Source of the DNA: Artemia franciscana
Lineage: Eukaryota; Arthropoda; Branchiopoda; Anostraca; Artemiidae
DNA length: 64,000 nt
Direction of reading: 5' to 3'
Assembly (NCBI RefSeq): GCF_032884065.1
Contig: NC_088863.1
Coordinates: forward strand, 43,072,310 to 43,136,309
The notes beneath the pieces were generated by a model. It saw only the letters and a list, made by a program, of their open reading frames with translations, did no database searches and was not told the origin of the DNA. Positions 23,217-36,290 of this stretch are shown here, in pieces. Each line of letters starts with the position of its first letter. Positions within the stretch are counted from its first letter, which is position 1. The position numbers and the translations under genes are program-made.

Positions 23217-23666
23217 ACTTTTCACTCTGTGTCCAATTCCCATTATGAGCTCGCCTTTCTTCCTCATGTCGTTTACAAACTCCATAGGATGCATGCCTTT
23301 ATCACAAGCACCACTGAATTGTTTTGCTGCAGCATCTAAAGCTCCACCAAATCGGTCACCAATAGTGAGCAAACCAGATACAAGGGATGAGACCAAGTCC
23401 TTGCCTGCACGAGCACAAACAATAGTGTTATGAGCACCCGAAACAGCTGGACCATGATCTGCCGTTACTATGAGACACATTTCAAGAAACTTGTTGGCAT
23501 AGGCTGGTAGCTGCCGCTGGAACCAAAGTAGTGAAAGGACACCACCAAGACCCATTTCTTGTTTGAGGATTTCTGAGATAGGCATTCCTGCATAGCGCAG
23601 CTCTTGACCTCGCTCGTCACTGACACTCGTCATGAAAGATGCTGGTTTTCTGATCAGTCCAAGTTC
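23217..23666 (-). CDS. ACLY: ATP-citrate lyase, exon 8 in window
   Basis: 150 codons in phase 0: [20 protein letters not shown], then [20 protein letters not shown], and on to [14 protein letters not shown]. This is the core of the citrate-synthase-like lyase domain that splits citryl-CoA into acetyl-CoA and oxaloacetate. '[13 protein letters not shown]' and 'MGIGHRVKS' carry the two conserved catalytic-type histidines. '[20 protein letters not shown]' is also highly conserved. The acceptor is CCTTTAG and the donor AGT|GTGAGT. Confidence 0.97.
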
Positions 23667-25752
23667 CTAAAGGAAAGATTATATACATTAATCTAAGTAC
23701 TTAAGGGCACCATTTCACAAAAACACGGTGGTGAGGCAACAATTTTCCATCATATTTTAAGAAGATAAAAAATATACATTTTTCAAAACAGTCAGAGGGG
23801 GAATTTTTGTTTTTTTTCTCGATTTGTCTCAATGAAGATTCAAGAAACCATGATTTGTTTCTAAATCTAAGGGCAATTACCCTTCTCCTATTCCCCTCCA
23901 TTGGCACTCCTGTAAGCACATTGATGGTATGCAAGAGCATCGGGAGGGATTTACTTAGTTGTTCCAACCCAAGAGGCATCAGTGAATTTAGTTGGGGAAC
24001 AGTTTATCTATTTCAATGTATTTCAATAAGATAAATCACCTCTTGAATTACTGACCACTCAAACCTGCGAATGATAATCTACTGCATTGGACATTTACGT
24101 ATATTCAATTAACTAATAAAAAAAAAATAATTCTGTCACACAAATGGCAACCCTTCTCATAATTTAGACTGTCCAAGGGTTATGACTGTAGCTAATAGAC
24201 ACTGACGAGGTCAGCGGTAATTATTAATTATTTCACACAAGGTCTTCTCCTAACCACCATCCATAATTGCAACATTTTGACGATAAGATTTTACAGTTTA
24301 TGATGAATACCGGCGCAACTTATCGCTGGTAATATGAATTAACAACGAAAATCATAACACTAGTAAAGATTGTGGGTAAAAGTGGACTCGTAGACTTAAT
24401 TGGCAACACTGATTTAACAAGGTCTGTACATTACCAATATAGACCAGTTATTGGCATCCAGAAGCGTTCTCTTAAATGAAGGATTTTATTTGAATTTTGT
24501 GGCAAAAATCTAGTAAAGAATTTCTCTCGCCCCATGGTAATTTACATACACTTAATTCTTTACCTACAATTATTTCTTTACTTCTTCTTCTTTACTTAAT
24601 TCTCAATTCTTTTAATTAGTTATTTTGTAAGTCTTTTCAATTGATTCTCAGTTAATCCTTTCCCTACACTTAAAACAATATACATTATACAAGGATCTTT
24701 ACTGTGGTCCAAGAGCTAGAATAAGTCAGCAGGGGTTATTTGCAATAGAATCGTTACACTGATTTTAAGAAGTTAAAAAGATGTTCCTATAGTTTTCCAT
24801 GTTATTTTGTGAACACATTTTATGAAGTTGTTTTTTCTTAGATTTAACCGTTCTTGCTCACAATATCAAAAAGATTATAAATGACTACTTGAAAAATGAA
24901 TCAATAGTTATGTAAAATATACGCTGAAATAAAAAAAAAAAAAATCATTCATACTTATCTAACTGTGAAAGTATTGTAGGGGATACATATTTGTCTTTTT
25001 TCTTTTTTTTGCCGGAAAGTTGGTTGTTCTAGAAAAACAGATGTACAAGAAGAATTTTTTTTTGCGTGAAAACAGTAGATACTGACAATTCCTTGAATAT
25101 ACAAACGTGACAAATCTGAAAAAGCTGAGTACATTTCTGAAGTCAACATACGAAGTTGCCTTAGAAATCGTTACTAAATACCCAAGCTCAAAATATTTAA
25201 AATGTCACAACATCCTAATTTCAAAAGAAAAACAATGTAAATCAAAACATATAATTTTGGGCAATGGAACACTGCTTCAGCAAAATAGGCACATTGAAAC
25301 TTCATACCGTCAAGAGCAGATTTTATAATTGTAAGGTAGCGGCACCACAGCCCTTTTCCAGAGGGGGAGGGACCCCCCCCCTTAAAAAGAAGTTCCAAGG
25401 CGCCACTGAGTGCCTACGCCTTGGAACTTCAGCCATCTTAATTTAACTTAACCGTCCGCATTTGTCGGCAAATTAGAAGATTTTGTCGGCACATTCTTTA
25501 TATTCCTCCTCCAAACTTAAAATTCTCGCTTCGCCCTTTAGTATCATACTAGGTAATTAAATAAAAGTCATTTTAAAGATTCTTTGGGAACACAATAATT
25601 CAAAACGGGATGCTAGAATTCAAAAGTGAACCGTAATGTCTTATTTTATTAGTAACTTTGAATGGTTTCTAAATGAACTATATCAAGGATAAGATCGACT
25701 GACTCTTTGAAACCAAAAAAATAAAAACAGAAAAGAAACAAAAGACGATTAA
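23667..25752. other. ACLY intron DNA without recognised genes
   Basis: Part of the 4416-nt intron 23667-28082. Apart from the hairpin at 25389-25430 I see no structured element or coding pattern before the family A copy. Confidence 0.5.
25389..25430. repeat. Perfect 14-bp inverted repeat (hairpin)
   Basis: 'gaagttccaaggcg' at 25389-25402 and 'cgccttggaacttc' at 25417-25430 are exact reverse complements separated by 14 bases. Confidence 0.85.
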
Positions 25753-27671
25753 AACAAGAGCTAAGAGCTCATATGGCACTTGTGACAAGGTCGGATGAGC
25801 CAAGAGCTCATATGGCAGGAGCTCTAGCAAATTCTAAGAATCAATAGATTGCTTTAAAAAGACAATCAGAGGCTTAATACTGGTCGGGATTGAACTCAGA
25901 GACACGAGGTTCTTCTAAATATCAAAATTCATTAAGATCCTATCGCCCATTCGTAAGTTAAAAATGCCTAATTTTTTCTAATTTTCCCTCTCCCTTCAGC
26001 CTCCCAGATGGTCGAATCGGGGAAAACGACTTTATCAAGTCAATTTGTGCAGTTCCCTGACAGCCCTCAAATTTTCATCGTCCTAGCACGTCCAGAAGCA
26101 CTGAACTCGCCAAAGCACTGGACCCCTCTTAACTCCCCCAAAGACACTGGATCCAGTCCGGTTACGTCAATCACGTATCTACAACATTTTCTTATTCTAC
26201 CCAACAAGTTTTATCCCAATCTCTCCATTCTAAGCGCTTTCCTTGGTTTCCGGTTCCCCCGTTCAACTTCCCCCAACGTCAACAGATCTGGTCGGGATTT
26301 AAAGTAAGAGCTCTGAGACACGAGTTCTCTCTAAATATTAAATTCCATTAACATTCGGTCACCCGTTCATAAGTCAAAAAACCTAAATTTTACTCGTTTT
26401 TCTGAATTAACCCCCCCCCCCCCAACTCCAATTCAATTATGTCAATCACGTATTTAGGACTTGTGCTTATTCTTCCCGCCAAGTTTCATCCCGATCTCTC
26501 CACTATTAGCGTTTTCCCAGATTTTCCGTTTCTCCCTACAACTCTCCCCAATATCACCGGATACGGTCGGGATTTAAAATAAGACCTCTGAGACATGAGG
26601 TCCTTCTAAATATCAAATTTCATCAAGATCCGATCAAGCATTCGTAGGTAAAAAATACATCATTTTTTCAGTTTTTCTTCTCCCTCCAGCCCCCCCCCCC
26701 AGATGGTCGAGTCGGCGAAACCACTGTTGTCAAGGCAATATGCGCAAGTCCCTGATACGCCTACCAATTTTCATCGGCCTATACGTCCAAAGCATCAAAG
26801 AGAGCGGATCTGGTCCAATTATGTTAATCACGTATCTAGAACTTGCGCTTATTCTTCCCATCAAGTTTCATCCCGATCTCTCCATTCTAAGTATTTTCCA
26901 AGATTTCCGGTTTCAAAGATTTGTGTTACCCTTCCCCCCTATGTCCCCGGATCCGATTTGAATTAAAAATAGAGCATCTGATACATAAGATCTTTCTATA
27001 TATCAAATTTCATTAAGATCCGATCACCCATTCGTAAGATAATGATACCCCAATTTTCAAGTTTTCCAAGAATTCCAGTTCCCCCCTTCAACACCCCCCC
27101 CCCCCCCGTGTCACCGGGTATGGTTGGGATTTAAAATAAGAGCTCTGAAGCACAAGATCATTCTAAATATCAAATTTTATTAGGATCTGATCAGCCGTTT
27201 TCAAGTTAAAAATTCCTCAATTTTTTTAATTTTTCCAAATTACCCCCCCCCCCCCCAACTCTCCCAAAGAGAGCAAATCCGGTCTGGTTATGTCAATCAC
27301 GTATCTAGGACTTGTGCTTATTTTTCCCAACAAGTATTATCACGATCTCTCCACTCTAAGCATTTTCCAAGATGTCCGACCCCCCCCCCCCCCAATGTCA
27401 CCAGATCCGGTCCGTAAGTTAAAAATACCTCATTCTTTTCTAATTTTTCCGAATCAACCGTCCCTTACTCCCCCCTCCCAGATGATCGAATAGGGAAAAC
27501 GACTATTTCTGATTTGATCTGGTTTGGTCCCTGATACGCCTGGCAAATTTCATCTTCCTAGCTTATCTGGAAGTGCACAAACTAGCAAAACCGGCACAGA
27601 CAGACAGATAGACAGACCGACAGAAATTGCGATCACTACATGTCACATGGCAAATACCAAATGCCATAAAA
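25753..27671 (+). mobile_element. Family A repeat, copy 2
   Basis: The left end 'aacaagagctaagagctcat' continues 'atggcacttgtgac'. There are about five internal monomers with C runs (26410, 26692, 27092, 27246, 27383). Towards the right end come 'ctggaagtgcacaaactagc', a tract of 'gacagacagatagacagacc' and the terminal 'tcacatggcaaatacca' plus 'aatgccataaaa', a mutated form of the terminal hairpin. It lies in the ACLY intron between exons 8 and 7. Confidence 0.8.
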
Positions 27672-28082
27672 CTAGACCTGGAATACATGACGGACATAAA
27701 TTGCCCAATCTTAAAACTGAGAATCCAAAACCCACAAGTTTGGCAAGCCAAATTGGGCTATGGAGCCTGTACCTCACCTGAGCATAATTATACAAATAGT
27801 GCCACAACCAACAAGTCAGGACAGCACTATACTATACACTCTTTCCCACACCCATCCCCCAACCTGATTCTGTTCCAGCATTAATATTTACTTCCTCCTA
27901 TCAACTACAAGAAAACAATAATAAAATCTCAAAGACAAGCTATTATTTCCAAATCCTAAAGATGACTATACACAAATTACAAATGAAGACGACGGAAAAA
28001 AGAGCAATGATAAAAAAGAGATAGAGAGCTCAAAAACAGCTCATCAAAATTTTAGAATGTGATAAAAAAAAGTACAACTTAC

Positions 28083-28321
28083 TCTGGCCCAACTGTAATC
28101 CATAGGGACAGTCGGAGGAGGGACTTCAGGTTGAGGCTCAATACTCCCCTTATTCACAAGGTCCGTATAAACTTTTCGGATGAGGTCACCAAGGTCGTCA
28201 AAACTTTGAGGAACATGGGCTCCAATCGCAGCAAGAGCACGATTCTTAGCTAGCGCAGTTTCTCTCTCAGCATTAGCGCATGCACCAGCATGACCAAATT
28301 GCACTTCAGAACTGAACATTC
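28083..28321 (-). CDS. ACLY: ATP-citrate lyase, exon 7 in window (phosphohistidine exon)
   Basis: Encodes [20 protein letters not shown] and on to [15 protein letters not shown] (79 codons after a 2-nt split codon). 'FGHAGA' holds the histidine phosphorylated during the ACLY reaction (succinyl-CoA-synthetase-like active site). '[14 protein letters not shown]' is the conserved linker into the lyase domain. The acceptor is TTTAG|GA and the donor AGA|GTAAGT. Confidence 0.97.
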
Positions 28322-28388
28322 CTAAACAAAAATTTTGTTCGAAGTTCTACCTTATTATTTATTTTGTTTGTCATTGTTTCATTTATGA

Positions 28389-28464
<76 letters not shown>

Positions 28465-29280
28465 CATTTGTATACATTTACTCGCCATTTACTCTTTTTT
28501 AATGGATTAAGCTTTCATTCATTAAGTTCCATTTGTTCCAGGAGTGTTTTTTTTAAACATACCAAAGTTTCGTTAATTGTGTTTCCTGGTGTTTTTGCTT
28601 TTATCGGTAGGAATTCAAACAAGTAAAGAATACATATCATTTGTACTTTACTGAACATAAAAATAATTTGAAACGATTGTTTTTTAATCATAAATTAATT
28701 TTATGAAATTCTTAAAAGTCGAATAAACTTTAAAAAATGAAATGAAAAGTTGATGACTAAAAACAATTATGACTGAAATAACATTCAGTGTGTTCTTCAG
28801 ACTAAAGTTCAATATCATTATTTCTTATGCTGACTTTTAGATTTTAAGGGATATTTAAAGACCTTACATGGCGATTTTCGTCACTGCGGATTTAAAGATA
28901 AGCTTATACAATCCTGCAAGTGTTTAGTTCACTATACAAGTTTTATAAGCCTGACGCTACAAATTTTGTCTTTAATAAAGGAACGTAGCAGAGTAGCAGA
29001 AAAAAGATGAAAAAAGACAACTAGCATTTCGCAAATGTTGATTTAAGATTCGTTCTATTATCTATTTTTAAATAATATCACTTATATATTATCTCCATTA
29101 CTATTAAATTTCTGTTCATATTTGTTTTATTCATCTATTTATTACATAATTCATTACAAGAACAAAATCTAAGGCAATGTACCCTATTAGAAGCATGCTA
29201 CCCTTTTGCTGGTACTGGCTTATTGGCGTGCTATCTATCACCAAACAAATATGTATTTAAAACTTATTCCTGTAGTTACC
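28322..29280. other. ACLY intron DNA including an (AT)n block
   Basis: Start of the 8496-nt intron 28322-36817. Apart from the AT microsatellite nothing is recognised. Confidence 0.5.
28393..28463. repeat. (AT)n microsatellite
   Basis: About 35 uninterrupted AT dinucleotides. Confidence 0.97.
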
Positions 29281-29450
29281 AGCATTGACTAAAGAGCGGC
29301 AGAGGGCTCATTCGAACGGAAATTAGAAGTTGTAGCGCCTTTTTAAAAGATCAAAAAGATTGGAGGGTAGTTAGCCATCCACCGGTGAAAGAGCGTTCGC
29401 CTACAGATCGAGATGTTATCGGTCCGAAGCTGGTTGTCCTCTTTTTTTTC
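29281..29450 (+). repeat. Family B fragment joined to a tRNA-like sequence
   Basis: 'gagggctcattcgaacgg' and 'gatcaaaaagattggagggt' (29292-29370) match family B. From about 29372 the sequence changes to one with possible pol III boxes ('gtgaaagagcg' and 'ggtccgaagc'), as in a decayed tRNA-derived SINE. The tRNA-like part is weak: the cloverleaf stems are incomplete. Confidence 0.3.
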
Positions 29451-29702
29451 AGGAAAAAAATGAAGTATCACATTGAGTTTTAACATAAAATGATTAAAAA
29501 TTTTTATCAAAAAGTTAGTGTTAACGAGCTGTGACGACCCAGACGACAAGGAGTGATGACTCGGTTCAGTAATAACCGAACCCAAAACATAATCTTGATA
29601 ATAATAGATACATAAAAAATAGGCTTTTTATACTGATCCTGAGTTAATTTGTCAACACCCTCAAGACGCTTATTTATCTTTTTCCATCTGGAAGTAATAA
29701 GC

Positions 29703-31347
29703 AACATCAAACAGTTCGTGGTAACGAACTGTAGTAAGGAGCGACCCGGCTCAATAGTAAACGAAACTCTAAAAACGGATGCTGATTTTAAATATATAAG
29801 TTTCATCAAATTTAGTCTTTGTCATCAAAAGTTACGAGCCTGAGAAAATTTGCCTTATTTTGCAAAATAGGGGGAAACACCCCCTAAAAATCATAGAATC
29901 ATAACAAAAATCACATCATTGCGTTCGGCATATCAGAGAGCCCTGTAGCAAAAATTTCGAGCTCCTATCTACAAAAATGTGGAATTTCGTATTTTTTGCC
30001 AGAAGACAGATTCACGGGTGAGTGTTTATTTGTTTGTTGTTTTTTTTTTCTTTTCCCCAGGGGTCATCGTATCGACCAAGTGGTCCTAGAATGTCGCAAG
30101 AGGGCCCATTCTAACGGAAATGAAAAGTTCTAGTGCCCTTTTAAGTGATTAAAAAACATGGAGGGCACCTAGGCCCTCTCCCACGCTCATCTTTTTCCCA
30201 AAGTCAACGGATCAAAATTTCGAGATAGCCATTTTGTTCCGCATAGTCGAAAACTATAATAACTATGTCTTTGGGGATGATTTACTCCCCCACAGTCCCT
30301 GGGGGAGGGGCTGCCAGTTACGAACTTTGACCAGTGTTTACATACAGTAATGGTTATAGGGAAGTGTACAGACGCTTTCAGGGGGATTTTTTTTTGTTTG
30401 GGGGGTACTGTTGAGGGGAAGTGGTTATGTGGGAGGATCTTTCCTTACAGGAATATGTCATGGGGGAAGAAAAATTCAATGAAAAGGGTGCAGGATTTTT
30501 TAGCATTACTATAAAAAAACAATGAAAAAATAAATGAAGTTTTTTCAAATGAAAGTAAGGAGTAGCATTAAGACTTTTAAACGAACAGAGATTATTACGC
30601 ACATGAGGGGTTCTAAAAATACTTTAGCATAAAGAGCAAGGTATTTAGGATGAGATAAATACCTCGCTCTTCATGCTAAAGTATTTTTAGTAACATCAAG
30701 TATTTATTCTACGGCCTCTCTGATTCAGGGGTCATTCTTAAAGAATTGGGACAAAACTTACGATTTAGTGTAAAGAGCAAGGTATTAACGAGGGTACAAA
30801 CCCCCTCATATACATAATAAAAATATAAGAATATAAAATTTTGTTGCGTAAGTTAATTCTTAAGTTACGTATATATTTTACTAATAAAAACGTTCGTTAA
30901 AAATTAAAAATTCCAGTTGCCTTTTTAAGTATCCGAAAAATTGGAGCGCAACTAGGCCTCCTTCCCGACCCCTTATTTCACAAAATCGTCTGATCAAAAC
31001 TAAGAAAAAGCCATTTAACCAAAAGAAGAACTAATGTGCAAATTTCATTTTAACAATTTATGTTAGGAGAGCCAAAATCAAAAATGCATTAATTCAAAAA
31101 CGTTCAGAAATTAAATAAAAAAAGTTTTTTAACTGAAAGTAAGGAGCGAATAAAAACTTAAAACGAACAGAAATTACTCCGTATATGAAATGGGTTGTCC
31201 CCTCCGCAATCCCTCGCTCTTTACGCTAAAGTTCGACTCTTTGCCACAATTCTACTTTTTAAAACAATTAAAACTTCAGCATAAAGAGCGAGGGATTGCG
31301 GAGGGGACAACCCATTTCATATACGGAGTAATTTCTGTTCGTTTCCT
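29703..31347 (+). mobile_element. Family B repeat, copy with truncated right end
   Basis: Begins 'tcaaacagttcgtggtaacg' and 'aactgtagtaaggagcgacc', the same left end as 59107. Shared blocks follow (29835 'gcctgagaaaatttgcc', 30094 'gcaagagggcccattctaac', 30280 'ctcccccacagtccctgggg'), then foldback modules at 30550-30820 and 31130-31347. The last arm stops at 'gttcgttt' and is joined directly to the inside of a family A copy. Confidence 0.8.
31130..31347. repeat. Family B foldback module with nearly perfect arms
   Basis: 'aaacgaacagaaattactcc' to 'ctccgcaatccctcgctctt' (from about 31160) is repeated in reverse complement up to 31347. Over ~73 bases the arms differ at only about two positions. 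The spacer is ~40 bases. Confidence 0.9.
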
Positions 31348-33375
31348 AATTTTTCCTCTCCGTTCAGCCCCCCGGATGGTCGAATCAGGAAAAACGAATT
31401 TATGTAGTCAATTTGTGCAGCTCCCTGACACACGTACCAATTTTCATGGTCCTAGCACGTCCAGAAGCACCAAACTCGCCAAAGCACTGAACCCCACCCC
31501 CTAAATCCCCAAAAGAGAGCGGATCCAGTACGGTTACGTCAATCACGTATCTACGACATTTGCTTATTCTACCCACCAAGTTTCATCCCGATTCCTTCAC
31601 TCTAAGCGTTTTCCAAGATTTCCGATTCCCCCCCAACTCCCCCCAATGTCAACAGATCCGGTCGGGATCTGAAAAAGAGCTCTGAGACATGAGTTCCTTC
31701 TAAATATCAAATTTCATTAAGAGCCGGTCACCCATTCTTAAGTTAAAAATACTTCAATTTTTCTGAATTTTTCCAAATTAACACCCCCTAGCTCCTCCAA
31801 AGAGAACGGATCCGTTCCAATTATGTCAATCACGTATCTAGAACTTGTGCTTATTCTTACCATCAAGTTTCATCCTGATCTCTCAACTCTAAGCATTTTC
31901 CAAGATTTCTGTTTCCCCCCTCAAACCCCCTATGTCCCCGGATCCAATCCGAGTCGAAAACTGAGCATCTGAGACATAAGATCCTTCTATATATAAAGTT
32001 TTATTAAGATCCGATCACCTATTCGTAAGATAAAGGTATCCCGATTTTCACATTTTCCAAGAATCCCGATTTCCCCCTCCAACTCCCCCCAATGTCACAG
32101 GATGTGGTCGGAATTTAAAATAAGAGCTCTAAAGCACAAGATCCTTCTAAATATCAAATCTCATTAAGATCTGATCTTTTTTTATTTTTCCAAATTATTC
32201 CCTCCCCCCCCAACTACACCAAAGAAAACGGATCCGGTTCGGTTATTTCAGTCACATATCTTGGACTTGTTTTTATTCTTCCCACCCAGTTAGATTCTGA
32301 TCTCTCCGCTTTAAGAATTTTCTAAGATTTCCGGTCCCCCCCCCCAATTACGCTGGATCCGGTTTGGATTTAAAATAAGAGATCTGAGTTACGAGGTTCT
32401 TCTAAATATGAAGTTTTATGAAGATCCGATCACCCCTTCGTAAGTTAAAAATACGTCATATCTTCTAATTTTTCAGAAACAAACCTCCCCCCCAGACTCC
32501 TCAAATAGAGCGGATCCGTTCCGATTAACACAATCACGTATCTAGATTTTCTGCTTATTTTCCCCACCAACTTTCATCCCGATCCCTCCACTCTAAGCGT
32601 TTTCCAAGATTCTAGGTTCCCCCCCAAACTCACCCCAATGTCATCAGATCTGGTCGGGATTCAAAATATGAGCTTTGAGACACGATATCCATCTAAATAT
32701 CAAATTTCATTGAGATCCGATAACCCGTTCGTAAGTTGAAAATACCTCATTTTTCATAATTTTTCAGAACTAACCCTCCCCCCGACTACCCCAAAGAGAG
32801 CGGATCCGTTCCGATTATGTCAATCACGCATCTAGGACTTGTGCTTATTATTCCCACCAAGTTCCATCCCGATCCCTCCATTCTAAGCGTTTTCTAAGAT
32901 TTTAGGTTTCCCCTCCCAACTCCCCCCAATGTCACCAGATCCGGTCAGGATTTAAAATAACAGCTTTGAGACATGATATCCTTCCAAACATAAAATTTCA
33001 TTAAGATCTGATCAACTGTTCGTAAGTTAAAAATACTTCTATTTTTCTATTTTTTTCCGAATTAACGGGCCCCCCATTCCCCTCCAGATAGTCAAATCGG
33101 GAAAAAGACTATTTCTAATTTAATCTGGTCCGGTCCCTAATACACCTGCCAAATTTTATTGTCCTAGCTTACCTGGAAGTGCATAAAGTAGCAAAACCGG
33201 GACCGACAGACCGACAGAATTTGCGATTGCTATATGTTGATTTTTGAATTTGACAAAAGAGGGAATAGTTGTGGGAAAAGTGGAAGTCATGGCCAATTGT
33301 AGAAAAAAGCCAAGACAGATTGTTGAATTAAGTGGGCAGCCCAGTCAATTGGTTAATACCAAGTGCTATAAAAAC
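31348..33375 (+). mobile_element. Family A repeat, copy 3 (left end missing)
   Basis: Starts inside the element at 'cctaatttttcctctcc'. About six monomers follow, each with 'tatgtcaatcacg' or a variant (31546, 31827, 32245, 32540, 32817) and 'caagtttcatccc'. Near the right end 'gcgattgctatatgt' is followed by ~105 bases of foreign sequence (33238-33345) before 'ggttaataccaagtgctat'. Its end abuts copy 4 head to tail. Confidence 0.75.
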
Positions 33376-35761
33376 AAGAGCTCATATGGCACTTGTGACG
33401 AGGCGAGAAGAGCTAATAGCCAAGAGATCATATGGTATGAGCTCTAACAAAATTCTATGAATCAATAGATTGATTTAAAAAGGAAAATAAGAGGCTTAAT
33501 GCCGGTCAGGATTTAAAATAAGAGCTCTGAGTCATGATGTCCTTCTAAACATCAAAATTCATTAAGATCCGATCACCCACTCGTAAGTTATAAATACCTA
33601 ATTTTTTCTAATTTGTCCTTTCCCTTTAGCCCCAGATGGTCGAATCTAGGAAAACGACTTTATCAAGTCAAATTGTTCAGCTCCCTGACACGCCTACCAA
33701 TTTTAATCGTCCTAGCACGTCCAGAAGCACCAAACTCGCCAAATCACTGAACCCCTCCCCCCAACTCCCCCAAAGAGAGCGAATCCAGTACGATTCTGTC
33801 AATCACGTATCAAGGACACTTGTTTATTCTATCCACCAAGCTTCATCCCGATTCCTCCACTCCAAGTATTTTTCAAAGATTTCCCCCTCCAACTCCCCCC
33901 AATGTCAAAAGATCTGGTTGGTATTTGAAATAAGAGCTCTGAGACATGAATTCCTTCTAAAAATCAAATTTCATTAAGATCCGATCATCTATTTGTGAGA
34001 TAAAAATACCCTAATTTTCACGTTTTCTAAAGATTCCGGTTTCCCCCTCCAACTCCCCCCAATATCACAGGATTTAGTAGGAATTCAAATTAGAACTTTA
34101 AAGCACAAGATCCTTCTAAATATCAAATTTCATTAAGATCTGGTCAACCTTTCGTAAGCTACAAACACCTCAATTTTCAAAATTACCCCCCCCCCCCCAA
34201 TGCCACCAGAGAGAGCAGATCCGGTCCGGTTATGTCAGTCACGTATCTTAGACAGGTTTCTAATCTTCCCATCCAGTTTTATCCTGATCTCACCGCTTTA
34301 AGTGTTTTCCAAGATTTCCGGTCCCCCCCCAACTGCCCCCCTACCCAATTACGCTTGATCCGGTTGAGATTTAAAATAAGAGATCTGAGTTACGAGGTCC
34401 TTCTAAATATGAAGTTTCATGAAGATCCGATCACTCCTTCGTAAGTTAAAAATACGTAATTTTTTCTCATTTTCAGAATTAGCCCCCCCCCCAAATACAG
34501 CGGATCCGTTCCAATTATGTAAATCACGTATGTAAGACTTCTACTCTTATTTTTCCCACTAAGTTTCATCCCGATCCCTCCAATCTAAGCGTTTTCCATG
34601 ATTTTAGGTTCTCCACCCAAACTTCCCCCAAAATCACCAGATCCGGTCAGGATTTAAAATAAGAGCTTTGAGACACGATATCCAACTAAATATCAAATTT
34701 CATTGAGATCTGATCAACCGTTCGTAAGTTAAGAATACCTTTTTTTTCTAATCTTTCAGAATTAATTCCTCCCCCAACTACCCCAAAGAGAGCGGATCCG
34801 TTCCGGTTATGTCAATCACGTATCTAGGACTTGTGCTTATTTTTCCCACCAAGTTTCATCCCGATCCCTCCACTCTAAGTGTTTTCAAAGTTTTAGGTCT
34901 CCCACTCCCAACTCCCCCCCCCCAATGTCACCAGATCCGGTCGGGTTTAAAATTAGAGCTCAGAGACACGATATCCTTCCAAATATCAAATTTCATTGAG
35001 ATCCGATCACCCGTTCGTAGGTTAAAAATACCTCATTTTTTCTAATTTTTCAGAACTACCTCCCCACCCCCTCCAGCTGCCCCAAAGAGAGCGGATTCGT
35101 TCCGGTTATGTCACTCATGTATCTAGGACTTGTGCTTTATATTCCCACCAAGTTTCATCCTGATCCCTCCAATCTCTAAGACACCATATCCTTTTAAATA
35201 TCAAATTTCATTGAGATCCGATCACCCGTTTGTAAGTTAAAAATACCTCATTTTTATAATTTTTCAGAATTCCCCCCCCAACCATCCCAAAGAGAGCGGA
35301 TCCGTTCCAGTTATGTCAATCATGTATCTAGGACTTATGCTTACTTTTCCCACTAAATTTCATCCCGATCCCTCCACTCCACTCCAAGTGTTTTCCAAGA
35401 TTTTAGGTTTCCCCCTCCCATATCTCCTCCAATGTCACCAGATCCGGTTGGGATTTAAAATAACAGCTCTGAGACACGATATCCTTCCAAACATCAAATT
35501 TCATTAAGATCTGATCAACAGTTCGTAAGTTAAAAATACTTCAATTTTTCTATTTTTTCCGAATTAACCGGCCCCCCACTCCCCCCCCCCAGATGGTCAA
35601 ATTGGGAAAACGACTATTTCTAATTTAAGCTGGTCCCGTCCCTGATACGCCTGCCAAATTTCATCGTCCTAGCTTACCTGGAAGTGCCGAAAGTAGCAAA
35701 ACCGAGACCGACAGACCGACAGACAGACCGACAGAATTGGCGATTGCTATATGTCACTTGG
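33373..35761 (+). mobile_element. Family A repeat, copy 4
   Basis: Left end 'aacaagagctcatatggcac'. The monomers repeat at ~290-300 bp (34807 to 35107 is one clear step). The right part has 'gatggtcaaattgggaaaac', a 'gaccgacagaccgacagaca' tract and 'atatgtcacttgg', where the terminal hairpin is cut in half by family B sequence. Confidence 0.8.
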
Positions 35762-36290
35762 AGTAAAGAGCGAAGTTAAACTTGAAAAAGAACAAAAATA
35801 ATTGCTTCACAGCCTATCTAACATATGTAACTCTTATGTAATAGTCCTATGTATAACTTTTAAGTCTGAAGGAAAATCCTTTTCATAGTGGGAAAATAAA
35901 CCCCAAGAACGAAGATGAAAGAAAGCAGATGAAATTATACTGCTTGTGCCAAGTTAAATCTGATCCAAAGGTTAAACCTTGGAGCAAGGGTTGCCCGCCT
36001 ATACTGAAACTTAAACGAACATAAATTATTCCGTTAATGAAAGGGATCGCCCCCTCCTCAATACCCTGCTCTTTACACTAAAGCTTGACTGCTTGTCAGA
36101 AATCTTCAAGAACGATTCCTGAACATAAGGGCCGTTTAGTTGGACTAAAAAGCTTTTGAAAGTAGTAAAAAAAAACTTTAGCGTAAACAGCAAGGTACTG
36201 AGGAAAGGACAACCCCTTTTATATACAAAGTAATCGCTGTTTTTTTTTTAAGTTTTAATGTTACTCCTTATTTTCAGTTGAAGTTATTTT
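35762..36290 (+). mobile_element. Family B foldback module at the edge of family A copy 4
   Basis: 'agtaaagagcgaagttaaac' resembles the B arm 'agtaaggagcgacattaaaa'. 'ctcctcaataccctgctctt' near 36055 is mirrored by 'aacagcaaggtactgagga' near 36186, ending 'gttactccttattttcag' near 36262. About 200 bases after the left edge do not match other copies. Confidence 0.6.

Noticed and set aside
23245-23433. Plus-strand open frame over ACLY exon 8
   Set aside because: Shadow of the minus-strand coding exon.
34809-35507. Several 60-110 codon frames with 'MSITYLGLVLIFPTKFHPDPSTLS'
   Set aside because: They are translations of family A monomers, with Pro runs coming from C tracts.
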